A stretch of DNA of 64,000 bases from Candidatus Epulonipiscium viviparus. GTDB lineage: Bacteria; Bacillota; Clostridia; Lachnospirales; Cellulosilyticaceae. Numbering within the stretch: the first letter of the stretch is position 1; each line of letters begins with the position of its first letter. The position numbers and the translations under genes are program-made. The DNA is taken from positions 2,278,732-2,342,731 of the forward strand of contig NZ_CP117982.1 of the NCBI RefSeq assembly GCF_030708075.1, given 5' to 3'. Positions 15,926 through 23,830 of the stretch are shown piece after piece. The notes under the pieces were generated by a model. The model did no database searches. It was given only the letters and a program-made list of their open reading frames with translations, and had not been told where the DNA came from.

Positions 15926-16660
15926 ATGGACAAAATACAAGTAAAAGGATTATCTAAATCGTTTGGTGAGTTGCAAGTTCTAAAAGACCTAAACTTTTCT
16001 ATAAAGAAAGGTGAGTTTGTAGTAGTTGTTGGGCCAACAGGTTGCGGAAAGACCACATTTTTAAATTTGCTAACTAGAATATACACACCCACTTCGGGAG
16101 ATTTATATATAGATGGAGAGCCTGCAGATCCCAAAAAGCATAATCTAGCATTTGCATTTCAAGAAGCATCGGCAATACCATGGCTAACCGTCGAAGAGAA
16201 TATCAAATTTGGATTAAAAATCAAGAAACTACCAAAAGGAATTATTAAAGAGCGTACCGATAACATCATCGCATTGCTGGGGCTCGAAAAATTTAGGAAG
16301 CAATATCCGCGGGAGCTATCCGTAAGTTGTGAGCAAAGAGTAGTGATCGGCAGAGCATTTGCATTGCACCCAGATCTGCTATTGATGGATGAACCGTATG
16401 GGCAAATGGATATTAAGATGAGATACTACCTAGAAGATGAAGTGTTAAAAATCTGGAAAGAACTGGGAACCACGGTTGTGTTTATTACTCACAATGTTGA
16501 AGAGGCAGTTTACCTTGCTGAAAAGGTATTGATTCTATCGAACAAACCGACAACTATTAAAGAAGTGGTAGAAATTGATCTACCGCATCCGCGAGATTTT
16601 ACAGACCCTAAATTTGTTCAAACACGAGAATATATCACAAATCAAATTAAATGGTGGTAA
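15926..16660 (+). CDS. ABC ATPase B: degenerate signature motif, H-loop intact
   Basis: 244-aa NitT/TauT-family ATPase. Walker A GPTGCGKTT, Q-loop AFQEAS and Walker B LLLMDEPYG are intact, and the H-loop is canonical (FITHNVEEA). The signature, normally LSGGxxQR, is degraded to LSVSCEQR. GGAGG precedes ATG 15926. In a heterodimer with ATPase A, the site formed by B's Walker/H-loop and A's signature would be fully consensus, while the other would lack both the histidine and the signature glycines. Last gene before the second TPP riboswitch. Confidence 0.92.
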   Translation: MDKIQVKGLSKSFGELQVLKDLNFSIKKGEFVVVVGPTGCGKTTFLNLLTRIYTPTSGDLYIDGEPADPKKHNLAFAFQEASAIPWLTVEENIKFGLKIKKLPKGIIKERTDNIIALLGLEKFRKQYPRELSVSCEQRVVIGRAFALHPDLLLMDEPYGQMDIKMRYYLEDEVLKIWKELGTTVVFITHNVEEAVYLAEKVLILSNKPTTIKEVVEIDLPHPRDFTDPKFVQTREYITNQIKWW

Positions 16661-16667
16661 AATACTA

Positions 16668-16696
16668 TTGCAATATTTTGAATTGTAGAGTAAAAT
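16668..16696 (+). promoter_or_regulatory. Predicted promoter of the thiT transcript
   Basis: TTGCAA (16668-16673), 17 bp, TAAAAT (16691-16696), placing the riboswitch within about 10 nt of the start. Confidence 0.6.
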
Positions 16697-16701
16697 AGAA
16701 A

Positions 16702-16774
16702 AAAGCTAGGGGTGCCATTGTGCTGAGATATACCCTCAATACTTGAACTGGATAATGCCAGCGTAGGGAAGCTA
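16702..16774 (+). ncRNA. TPP riboswitch upstream of thiT
   Basis: Elements in order: GGGGTGCC (16709-16716), TGCTGAGATATACCC, CTTGAACTGGATAATGCC and GCGTAGGGAAGCTA. P1 is formed by AGCT (16704-16707) with AGCT (16770-16773). The 3' strand AAGCTA (16769-16774) is identical to the 5' arm of the downstream terminator (16785-16790). Both can pair with TAGCTT (16806-16811), which gives a clear OFF-switch mechanism by transcription termination. Confidence 0.95.
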
Positions 16775-16784
16775 ACTTTGTGCC

Positions 16785-16817
16785 AAGCTATGCCTATATA
16801 AGGTGTAGCTTTTTTTT
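16785..16817 (+). terminator. Riboswitch-controlled intrinsic terminator
   Basis: AAGCTATGCCT / AGGTGTAGCTT stem of 11 bp with two G-U pairs, 5-nt loop, then T8. It lies between the aptamer and thiT. Confidence 0.9.
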
Positions 16818-16842
16818 ATCTTAAAAATTAGGAGGATTGAAA

Positions 16843-17433
16843 ATGTTGGATGTAGTAGGAGGAATAGTATTTGCTGTGTTTATAGGATTTTATATCTATA
16901 AAATACGAAAAGAAACGTGGGATATAAAAAAAATTGTGGTAATGGCATTGTGTGCCGCATTGAGTTTTGCATTATCAATGATTACATTTATTAGATTGCC
17001 ACAAGATGGTGGCGTGAGCCTCGCGCCGATGATGCCAATTATGTTAGCGGCGTATATTTACGGGGCAGGAGCGGGGATGACCACGGGGTTGGTATACGGA
17101 TTACTTAAGATTATGAATTCTATGTATATACTGACACCGGTACAATTTTTACTTGAATATATTATGTCACCGATGATCGTCGCCATTGCCTGCTTGTTTG
17201 GCAAAGACACAAAGATAAAAATATTACTAGGGAGTGCAATAGCGCAATTTTTACGATTTTTGTTACATTTCATAGTGGGAGCAACATATTTCAAAGAATA
17301 TGCCGGAACAGAAAATCCATGGATATATTCTTTCTTTTATAATGGACCAGTATCATTGGTAGAAGGAATCATTACCTGCGCTATACTCGTGGCATTGCCA
17401 ATACCTCTAATTATTAAGCAGTTAAAAAAATAA
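16843..17433 (+). CDS. thiT: Thiamine-specific ECF transporter S component
   Basis: Membrane protein of 196 aa with six predicted helices that binds thiamine and works with a shared ECF energising module (EcfA/A'/T, not in this window). ThiT-like features: an N-terminal helix, then MALCAALSFALSM, GGVSLAPMMPIML, GLLKIMN and TPVQFLLEYIMS. ATG 16843 has TTAGGAGG upstream at normal spacing; an upstream in-frame TTG (16837) lies too close to it. Repressed by TPP through the riboswitch and terminator. Confidence 0.92.
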   Translation: MLDVVGGIVFAVFIGFYIYKIRKETWDIKKIVVMALCAALSFALSMITFIRLPQDGGVSLAPMMPIMLAAYIYGAGAGMTTGLVYGLLKIMNSMYILTPVQFLLEYIMSPMIVAIACLFGKDTKIKILLGSAIAQFLRFLLHFIVGATYFKEYAGTENPWIYSFFYNGPVSLVEGIITCAILVALPIPLIIKQLKK

Positions 17434-17453
17434 GATTATTTCTATCCTTGGAC

Positions 17454-17482
17454 TTGCAAATTTTTACCAAAGCTGCTATACT
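17454..17482 (+). promoter_or_regulatory. Predicted promoter of the VOC-domain gene
   Basis: TTGCAA (17454-17459), 17 bp, TATACT (17477-17482). Confidence 0.65.
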
Positions 17483-17529
17483 AAAAAATGCGTATAGTAA
17501 AATATAATTTTGTGAAATGAGGATTAAAT

Positions 17530-18018
17530 ATGTCTGTTATTAAGTTTGAAGATTATATGCACGTGGGGGTCATTGTTAACAACATCGAAGAGACGATTGC
17601 TAAGATGGAAAAAATATTTAAAATTGACGAATATCGAATCAATCTATTTCCTCCGGAAAATGTTAATAAAGACGATATCCAACTGATGTATAAAGGCAAA
17701 AAAACTTGGTTTACTGCTAGATTTTGCTTTATGAGAATGGGTAATACAGAAATAGAACTTATTCAACCTTTAGAAGGTGAAAGTTTGTGGAGAGATTATC
17801 TAAATGAACATGGCGAAGGTCTTCATCACCTAAAATTTGAAGTAGATTCTATTAACGAAACTATGAAAGCTTTTAAGGAGATGGGTGTTGATTGTCCGCA
17901 ATATGGCTCTGCAGTTGGGCCAAATACTGGCAAAATTTGGGCATATTTTGATACTACAAAAGAATTAGGATACGTGTCTGAGATATTAAACAGACAATTG
18001 TGGGAAACTATCGACTAA
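17530..18018 (+). CDS. VOC-superfamily (glyoxalase / methylmalonyl-CoA epimerase-like) protein
   Basis: 162-aa vicinal-oxygen-chelate protein. Likely metal ligands are His11 (YMHVGVIV), Glu in IELIQP, His in GLHHLKFEV and Glu in VSEIL, the layout of methylmalonyl-CoA epimerase and related enzymes. GEGLHHLKFEV is particularly epimerase-like. It has its own promoter and terminator, so it is monocistronic or weakly linked to the following transporter. No methylmalonyl-CoA mutase is nearby, so substrate remains open. Confidence 0.75.
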   Translation: MSVIKFEDYMHVGVIVNNIEETIAKMEKIFKIDEYRINLFPPENVNKDDIQLMYKGKKTWFTARFCFMRMGNTEIELIQPLEGESLWRDYLNEHGEGLHHLKFEVDSINETMKAFKEMGVDCPQYGSAVGPNTGKIWAYFDTTKELGYVSEILNRQLWETID

Positions 18019-18034
18019 AAACCACACTTTTGAT

Positions 18035-18061
18035 CCCTCCAAACTATTGGAGGGACTTTTT
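18035..18061 (+). terminator. Intrinsic terminator
   Basis: CCCTCCAA / TTGGAGGG perfect 8-bp stem, ACTA loop, followed after two bases by T5. Confidence 0.9.
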
Positions 18062-18079
18062 ATATAAAGGAGTTGACAA

Positions 18080-19030
18080 ATGCTATCAATTTTGAGTCCG
18101 ATATTACCAATGATACTTTTAATTGGCCTAGGCATGTGGTGTAGGCGTTCACAATATTTTTCACACCACACTATCGCTGAAATTAAAAGATTTTTGCTAA
18201 ACATCTGTACACCGGCCACAATTATAAATATGACGTTATTAATGGAGATCGAAGCCCAAACGTTTTTGATAATAGCCTTAAGCTACATTATGCTATGTGT
18301 ATTTTTATTAGGCGGAAAGCTATTAAACCTAATTCCTCCATTACATAATACGCTCAATCCATATGTATGCTCTGGTACGGCATTCATGCTAGTTGGGATG
18401 TCGCTATTTACTATTATATACGGAGCAGAGCATCTAGCAACCTTCGCATTGCTGGGGATAGGTCATGAATTTTTCATATGGACGATATATTACCCGTTGT
18501 TTCATTTAGATACCAAAGGCACCAAAATCACAATCGCAACGTTTAAAAATCTGCTAACATCTCCCTTTATTATAGCATTAGTGGCGGGAATGATGCTAAA
18601 TATCTTTGGTGTAGTAGAAATTTTGGAGGCAAACCCAATAGGAAGTGGAATCTTAAGTGCAATCACGATGCTCTCTTCTGTTGCGACACCACTATTGCTT
18701 ATTGCATTGGGATATGGATTAGCGTTCAAAGTAGATAATCTAAAAGCGAGTCTGAAATTTGTATTTGTAAGATTTTTGGTTGTCGGAGTTTTGGGATTGC
18801 TATTTAAATTTTTGATTATAGATCCGTTAATAGAACCTAGCTTAGTTGTGGACTTATCGTTTTATGCGTTTTTGGCACTTCCACTGATGTTTACACTAAC
18901 ATTATTTGTAGAAGGGGTTGTGAGCGATGAGGAAGTGGAGATAATCAACGGTGCGATAGGTATTTCGACCATAATAAGCATAATACTCTTGATAATATTA
19001 TCTATATTGATTCCGCCAGCGATATTGTAG
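18080..19030 (+). CDS. AEC-family transporter
   Basis: 316-aa integral membrane protein with about ten hydrophobic segments arranged as two halves, typical of the auxin efflux carrier family (bacterial members move malate, malonate and similar organic acids). Motifs such as GLGMWCRRSQYF after the first helix, LLNICTPATI and the central GHEFFIWTIYYPLF fit. AAAGGAG lies upstream of the ATG. Substrate cannot be read from sequence. It is preceded by a terminator, so it may depend on read-through or a promoter not recognised. Confidence 0.8.
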   Translation: MLSILSPILPMILLIGLGMWCRRSQYFSHHTIAEIKRFLLNICTPATIINMTLLMEIEAQTFLIIALSYIMLCVFLLGGKLLNLIPPLHNTLNPYVCSGTAFMLVGMSLFTIIYGAEHLATFALLGIGHEFFIWTIYYPLFHLDTKGTKITIATFKNLLTSPFIIALVAGMMLNIFGVVEILEANPIGSGILSAITMLSSVATPLLLIALGYGLAFKVDNLKASLKFVFVRFLVVGVLGLLFKFLIIDPLIEPSLVVDLSFYAFLALPLMFTLTLFVEGVVSDEEVEIINGAIGISTIISIILLIILSILIPPAIL

Positions 19031-19064
19031 GAAAATATAGGTTATGCTATTTAGAGTGCATTTA

Positions 19065-19093
19065 TTGACTTAACAGATGTTATCTGCTATACT
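19065..19093 (+). promoter_or_regulatory. bioY promoter with a palindrome in the spacer
   Basis: TTGACT (19065-19070), 17 bp, TATACT (19088-19093). The spacer contains CAGAT-GTT-ATCTG (19074-19086), extendable with a mismatch to TA...TA. It is a likely repressor site; it does not look like the usual BirA half-sites (TGTAAAC/GTTTACA). Confidence 0.65.
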
Positions 19094-19138
19094 TTATTCA
19101 CGTAAAGTAAAAGTCTAAAAATAGATAGGAGTTATATA

Positions 19139-19687
19139 ATGTCTACTAAACAAATTACTATGGTAGGTCTTGGAGCGGCGTTGATGGCTGTGTTTGCACA
19201 AATTTCGATTCCAATTCCAAACGTACCACTAACATTTCAACTTTTTGGAGTAGTTCTTTTAGGAGTTATGTTGCCTCGAAAGCTTTCTACATTAGCATTA
19301 ACAGTATACGTATTGATAGGTGCTGTGGGGGCTCCTGTATTTGCAGGCTTTAGCGGTGGGCTCCAGGCGTTAATTGGGCCAACAGGCGGGTATTTATATT
19401 CGTTTATAGCGTCTGCTTTTATCGTGGGAACATTTGCTAAGAAAAACAATATGATTTATACAACAATAGGAGCCTATTTGGGTCTTGCCGTCTCCTACAT
19501 AGTGGGGACAATTCAATTGAAATATGTTTTGGATATGAGCTGGCTTGCAGCTATAAGTTCAGGAACCGGAGGAGGCGTATTCTTAATTAAGGATATTGTA
19601 TTTACGGGTATTGCTATTATAGTAGGTAAGCAAATTCATCAAATTTTACTCAAAAATGGATTGTTAAACAACAAAATAACAGAATAA
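19139..19687 (+). CDS. bioY: Biotin ECF transporter S component
   Basis: 182-aa, six-helix membrane protein. BioY signatures are QISIPIPNVPLTFQ, GLQALIGPTGGYL and GSGTGGG-like C-terminal glycines (SSGTGGGVFLIKDI). It binds biotin and either functions alone or with an ECF module. TAGGAG lies upstream. Own promoter and terminator. Confidence 0.93.
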   Translation: MSTKQITMVGLGAALMAVFAQISIPIPNVPLTFQLFGVVLLGVMLPRKLSTLALTVYVLIGAVGAPVFAGFSGGLQALIGPTGGYLYSFIASAFIVGTFAKKNNMIYTTIGAYLGLAVSYIVGTIQLKYVLDMSWLAAISSGTGGGVFLIKDIVFTGIAIIVGKQIHQILLKNGLLNNKITE

Positions 19688-19697
19688 ATAAAAAGGG

Positions 19698-19735
19698 TAG
19701 ACCGTAGAGCAATAAGTTCTATGGTCTATTTTTTT
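19698..19735 (+). terminator. Intrinsic terminator after bioY
   Basis: TAGACCGTAGA / TCTATGGTCTA 11-bp stem with one G-U pair, then T7. Confidence 0.9.
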
Positions 19736-20045
19736 GCTTAAAATAATTTGTAAGATGATAACTGAACGTTATCATTTGCATGGCATGATGCCAGTAAATT
19801 CGATTCTATTTTTTAATTCTTTCATTAAGCAAACAATTAAAAGTTGTGGGGAATACAATTAATGTTTGTTTTTGTAATATAAAATTTTTAAAAACATAGA
19901 CATAAATTATTAATATTTTTTGTAAATGTATCTATACTTTTTTGGTGTAGCATGCTATACTGAATTTTATAGAGGTCACATAATAATGCAAAAGACCAAC
20001 GAAGTAACTATATTTTGATCATTTTTTACAACAAGGAGGCAGTTT
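19736..20045 (+). promoter_or_regulatory. 310-bp control region of mglBAC with two palindromes
   Basis: No gene. It contains ATGATAAC-TGAAC-GTTATCAT (19755-19775, perfect 8-bp arms) and, 5 bp later, TGGCAT-G-ATGCCA (19781-19793, perfect 6-bp arms). A possible -10, TATACT (19956-19961), lacks a convincing -35, as expected for an activated promoter. AAGGAGG lies just before mglB. Confidence 0.5.
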
Positions 20046-21116
20046 ATGAATAAAGTATTAAAAGGTATTGCGTTAGGAGTTATGTCGTTTGCAACATTGA
20101 CAGGATGCGCATCAGATACAAACAATTCGACAGAGGATGGCATCAAGGCCGGGGTGTTTTACTACAATTTCTCTGATATTTACATATCCACAGTTCGTGC
20201 CAATATGGACGATATGCTAGAAGATTTGGGAATGAACTTTCAAAACTATGACGCTTCTGGAAACCAAGCGACGCAAATGGACCAGATTAATACTGCGATC
20301 GCGAATCAGGTGGATTTGCTAATCGTAAATCCAGTAGAAATCACATCTATCGATATTGCAGAGATTGCTAAAGCTGCGGGTATTCCAGTAATTTTCTTCA
20401 ACCGAGAAGTTACCGACGATGTAATTCTCAGTTACGACAACTCTGCATATATAGGAACGAGCTCGACAGAAGCCGGGCATCTTCAAGGAGCTATGATAGG
20501 CGAATACCTACTGGATAACTACGATTTAGTGGATCTAAATGGCGATGGAGAAATTTCATACGTAATGTTTAAGGGACAAGAAGGAAACGTCGAAGCCGAT
20601 GGACGTACAAAATATTCTGTAGAAGATACCGATGCGCAATTGGTAGCTGCAGGAAAGCCGAAGCTTGCTTTCTACGACGACAAAAATACCGCCAAATATT
20701 TAGTAGATCAAGGTGGAAATTGGTCCGCTCAAGCCGCAACAGATTATATGAATGTAATATTGGCAGAATACTCCGAAGCTAATGGCAATATGATTGAGCT
20801 GGTAATCGCCAACAACGACGGAATGGCAGAAGGGGCGATTTCGGCTCTCCATAACGTAGGATTTAATACAGGCTCTGGCAAGTCGATTCCGGTATATGGC
20901 GTTGATGCAACAGATTCGGCAAAGCAGCTTATAGCAGAAGGAAAAATGACGGGCACCGTAATGCAAGATGCGCAGGCAATGGCCGCGGCTGTAACTCACC
21001 TAGCCAAAAACGTGATGAATGGCGAAGACTTGATGGCTCATACCGAAGAATATAATGTAGATGCAACTGTAGATAAAATTCGTGTGCCATATAGTATTTA
21101 TTCTGCTGCACAATAA
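20046..21116 (+). CDS. mglB: Galactose/glucose-type ABC substrate-binding lipoprotein (MglB-like), second copy
   Basis: 356-aa sugar-binding lipoprotein with signal peptide ending LTGCAS (Cys21). The calcium loop DLNGDGEIS lies near residues 162-170, followed by GQEGNVEADGRT. IANNDGMAEGAISAL and VYGVDATDSAK form the C-terminal lobe contacts typical of MglB. It heads a complete importer operon (binding protein, fused ATPase, permease). It is paralogous to the minus-strand copy at 910-1947, with clear divergence. Confidence 0.92.
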   Translation: MNKVLKGIALGVMSFATLTGCASDTNNSTEDGIKAGVFYYNFSDIYISTVRANMDDMLEDLGMNFQNYDASGNQATQMDQINTAIANQVDLLIVNPVEITSIDIAEIAKAAGIPVIFFNREVTDDVILSYDNSAYIGTSSTEAGHLQGAMIGEYLLDNYDLVDLNGDGEISYVMFKGQEGNVEADGRTKYSVEDTDAQLVAAGKPKLAFYDDKNTAKYLVDQGGNWSAQAATDYMNVILAEYSEANGNMIELVIANNDGMAEGAISALHNVGFNTGSGKSIPVYGVDATDSAKQLIAEGKMTGTVMQDAQAMAAAVTHLAKNVMNGEDLMAHTEEYNVDATVDKIRVPYSIYSAAQ

Positions 21117-21185
21117 TACGCATATAAAACTGTAGGTGCCTGATTATATCGATTGGGCATCTTAAATTTTGATGGGAGGGATAGT

Positions 21186-22676
21186 ATGGCATTGCTAGAG
21201 ATGCAAAATATGAACAAACAATTTCCGGGAGTCAAAGCTCTCGATAACGTTTCGTTGGTAGTAGAGCCCGGAACCGTTCACGCGCTGATGGGTGAGAATG
21301 GCGCAGGGAAGTCGACATTGATGAAGTGTTTATTTGGAATGTATAAACCCGACAGCGGAACCATTTTGCTAAACGGAAATGAGATCAATTTCAAAAACTC
21401 TAAGGAAGCACTAGAAAATGGTGTGGCGATGGTGCATCAAGAATTAAATCAGGCACTGTCAAGAAGTGTAATGGACAATTTGTGGATAGGGAGATACCCA
21501 ACATATAAAGGGTTGATGGTAAATCAAAAAGAAATGCTAAAGCGTTCTAAGGAGCTGTTTGAGTTAATTGGAGTAGATGTGGATCCCAAAAAAATCATGT
21601 CCAAAATGTCGGTTTCGCAGAGGCAAATGGTTGAAATTGCAAAGGCAGTTTCATACGAATCCAAAATTATTGTATTTGATGAGCCGACATCATCTTTAAC
21701 AGAAAAAGAAGTGGGGCACCTATTTAGAATCATCAATATGCTTAAGGCCAAAGGCTGCGGCATAATTTATATAAGCCATAAAATGGAAGAAATCTTAAAA
21801 ATCAGTGATGCAATAACTATTATGCGTGACGGGGCGTGGGTGGCAACGAAGGACGCAAAAGAAGTTACTATGGATGAAATCATCAAATTGATGGTGGGTC
21901 GAGAGCTTACCAATCGTTTTCCAGAAAAAACCAACAAACCTGCAGATGTAATCTTAGAAGTCGCAGGAATGGCGGGAAAATATACGAAGCTAGTCGACGC
22001 AACATTTGATTTAAAAAAGGGAGAAATTTTAGGAGTTGCAGGATTAGATGGGTCTGGTCGAACCGAGCTAGTTGAAAATTTATTTGGGTATATGACAAAA
22101 TCTAAAGGAGAAATTACTCTGCACGGCAAAAAAATTGAGAATAAAACTCCACAAGATGCTATCAAAAATGGCTTTGCGTTAATCACAGAAGAAAGACGAG
22201 CAACCGGGATTTTTGGAATTTTAAGCATCAAAGAAAATACTGTCATTGCAAACCTCAAAAACTATCGCAAAGCAAAGATTTCGCTGGACGAAAAGAAAAT
22301 GAAGGCCGACACGCAATGGTCCATAGATTCGATGCGCATCAAGACGCCTAGTCAGTCCACCAAAATTCGTTCGCTATCGGGTGGCAATCAGCAAAAAGTG
22401 ATTCTGGGTAGATGGCTTCTTACCAAACCCGAAGTATTGCTTCTAGATGAGCCAACTCGCGGTATCGATGTAGGTGCCAAATTCGAAATTTACCAATTGA
22501 TTATGGAGCTTGCAGACGAAGGAAAGGGAGTCATTATGATTTCGTCTGAGATGCCAGAGCTTTTGGGCGTATGCGATAGGATTTTGGTGATGTCTGGAGG
22601 GCGCGTTGCTGGAACAGTGGATGCGAAGAACACAACTCAGGAAGAAATTATGACTCTAGCAAGCAAGTATGTGTAA
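21186..22676 (+). CDS. mglA: Sugar ABC transporter ATPase with two fused nucleotide-binding domains (MglA-like)
   Basis: 496-aa tandem ATPase. The first domain (about 1-240) has Walker [10 protein letters not shown], signature-region [12 protein letters not shown] and Walker [10 protein letters not shown]. The second domain lacks a standard Walker A, as usual in this family (GLDGSGRTE), but has LSGGNQQKV and [14 protein letters not shown] 21186 follows GGGAGG; an upstream in-frame TTG at 21153 has no ribosome site. It energises the permease encoded 15 bp downstream and could also serve the ATPase-less pair at 1-1947. Confidence 0.93.
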   Translation: MALLEMQNMNKQFPGVKALDNVSLVVEPGTVHALMGENGAGKSTLMKCLFGMYKPDSGTILLNGNEINFKNSKEALENGVAMVHQELNQALSRSVMDNLWIGRYPTYKGLMVNQKEMLKRSKELFELIGVDVDPKKIMSKMSVSQRQMVEIAKAVSYESKIIVFDEPTSSLTEKEVGHLFRIINMLKAKGCGIIYISHKMEEILKISDAITIMRDGAWVATKDAKEVTMDEIIKLMVGRELTNRFPEKTNKPADVILEVAGMAGKYTKLVDATFDLKKGEILGVAGLDGSGRTELVENLFGYMTKSKGEITLHGKKIENKTPQDAIKNGFALITEERRATGIFGILSIKENTVIANLKNYRKAKISLDEKKMKADTQWSIDSMRIKTPSQSTKIRSLSGGNQQKVILGRWLLTKPEVLLLDEPTRGIDVGAKFEIYQLIMELADEGKGVIMISSEMPELLGVCDRILVMSGGRVAGTVDAKNTTQEEIMTLASKYV

Positions 22677-22691
22677 AAAGGAGATAAAGTT

Positions 22692-23735
22692 ATGGTAAAT
22701 GTAAAAGAAGTAAAAAATATATCGAGGAAGCAAGTTGCTGATTTTCTGCTAAATAATGCGTTGTTCATATTAATGGGAATTGCGATCATATATATTGCAG
22801 TGTCAAACGAAAACTTTCTAAAGTGGCCGTCTATTATAAATATCGTATCGCAAACAGCCGCGTATCTGCCGGCCGCATTGGGGATAGCGGGGTGCATTGT
22901 GCTTGCTGGGACAGACCTTTCTGCCGGGAGAATGGTAGGGCTCTCTGCCTGCGTATCAGCATCGTTATTGCAAGCAGTCGGAACAGGAAATAAAATGTGG
23001 GAAGGTATCGGAACGCTGCCTATATGGATCGTGATTCCTGCGGTCATGCTATTATGTGCCGTGATCGGAGCATTCAACGGATTCTTTATTGCCAAGTTTA
23101 AAGTTCATCCATTTATCGTAACGCTGGGTACACAGTTAATTCTGTATTCGGTTTTATTGTTATACGTACAACAAGGGTCAAATCGCGGGATGGCGATTTC
23201 GAATCTAGATAAGTCATACACAACATTTGTTAAAGGTAGTTTGCCGTTTATGAAAATAGCAGGGGTGCCAATTCCAAATTATGTAATTTTTGCGTTAATC
23301 ATTACAGCGATCATCTGGTTTATATGGAACAAAACGACGTTTGGTAAAAATATGTTTGCACTAGGGTCAAATGAAGAGGCAGCAAAGGTGTCGGGTGTGA
23401 ACGTATTTATGACCACGATTTTAGTATTTGCACTCGCTGGGGCTATGTATGGATTTACAGGATTTGTTGAAGGTGCACGCATCGGATCCAATACAGCAAA
23501 TACAGGATTGAACTACGAGCTCGATGCCATTGCGGCTTGCGTAATCGGCGGGGTATCGTTTGTGGGAGGTATCGGAAAGGTACGAGGAGTGATCATCGGC
23601 GTCTTGATGTTGCGTCTAATATTTATAGGTCTTCAAATGACCAGCGTGGACCAAAATCTCCAATATCTCATTAAAGGCGGAATCATTTTGTTTGCCTGCG
23701 CTCTGGATATGAGAAAATATTTAGTTAAGAAATAG
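22692..23735 (+). CDS. mglC: Galactose/methylgalactoside-type ABC permease (MglC-like), second copy
   Basis: 347-aa permease with eight to ten hydrophobic segments. AGTDLSAGRMVGL, HPFIVTLGTQLI and GGVSFVGGIGKVRG are family signatures. AAAGGAG upstream. Last gene of mglBAC; no clear terminator follows before the molybdenum cofactor promoter. Confidence 0.93.
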   Translation: MVNVKEVKNISRKQVADFLLNNALFILMGIAIIYIAVSNENFLKWPSIINIVSQTAAYLPAALGIAGCIVLAGTDLSAGRMVGLSACVSASLLQAVGTGNKMWEGIGTLPIWIVIPAVMLLCAVIGAFNGFFIAKFKVHPFIVTLGTQLILYSVLLLYVQQGSNRGMAISNLDKSYTTFVKGSLPFMKIAGVPIPNYVIFALIITAIIWFIWNKTTFGKNMFALGSNEEAAKVSGVNVFMTTILVFALAGAMYGFTGFVEGARIGSNTANTGLNYELDAIAACVIGGVSFVGGIGKVRGVIIGVLMLRLIFIGLQMTSVDQNLQYLIKGGIILFACALDMRKYLVKK

Positions 23736-23768
23736 ACCGCAGAATTGTTCTCTACATAATAAAGATCC

Positions 23769-23797
23769 TTGCATCGCCAACAAGAATAGTGTATACT
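23769..23797 (+). promoter_or_regulatory. Predicted promoter of the molybdenum cofactor operon
   Basis: TTGCAT (23769-23774), 17 bp, TATACT (23792-23797). The start site near 23804 rules out an in-frame GTG at 23789, which overlaps the -10. Confidence 0.6.
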
Positions 23798-23830
23798 ACT
23801 CCTAAAATTACAAAGGGTGGAGGGATCGCA

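Noticed and set aside
19763..19775. CcpA (cre) site at TGAACGTTATCA upstream of mglB
   Set aside because: It is one or two bases short of the cre consensus around the central CG. It is better explained as half of the perfect palindrome ATGATAAC-TGAAC-GTTATCAT.
23736..23830. Moco riboswitch ahead of the molybdenum cofactor operon
   Set aside because: The region is under 100 bp and filled by a promoter and ribosome site; no room for the long aptamer and no recognisable helices.
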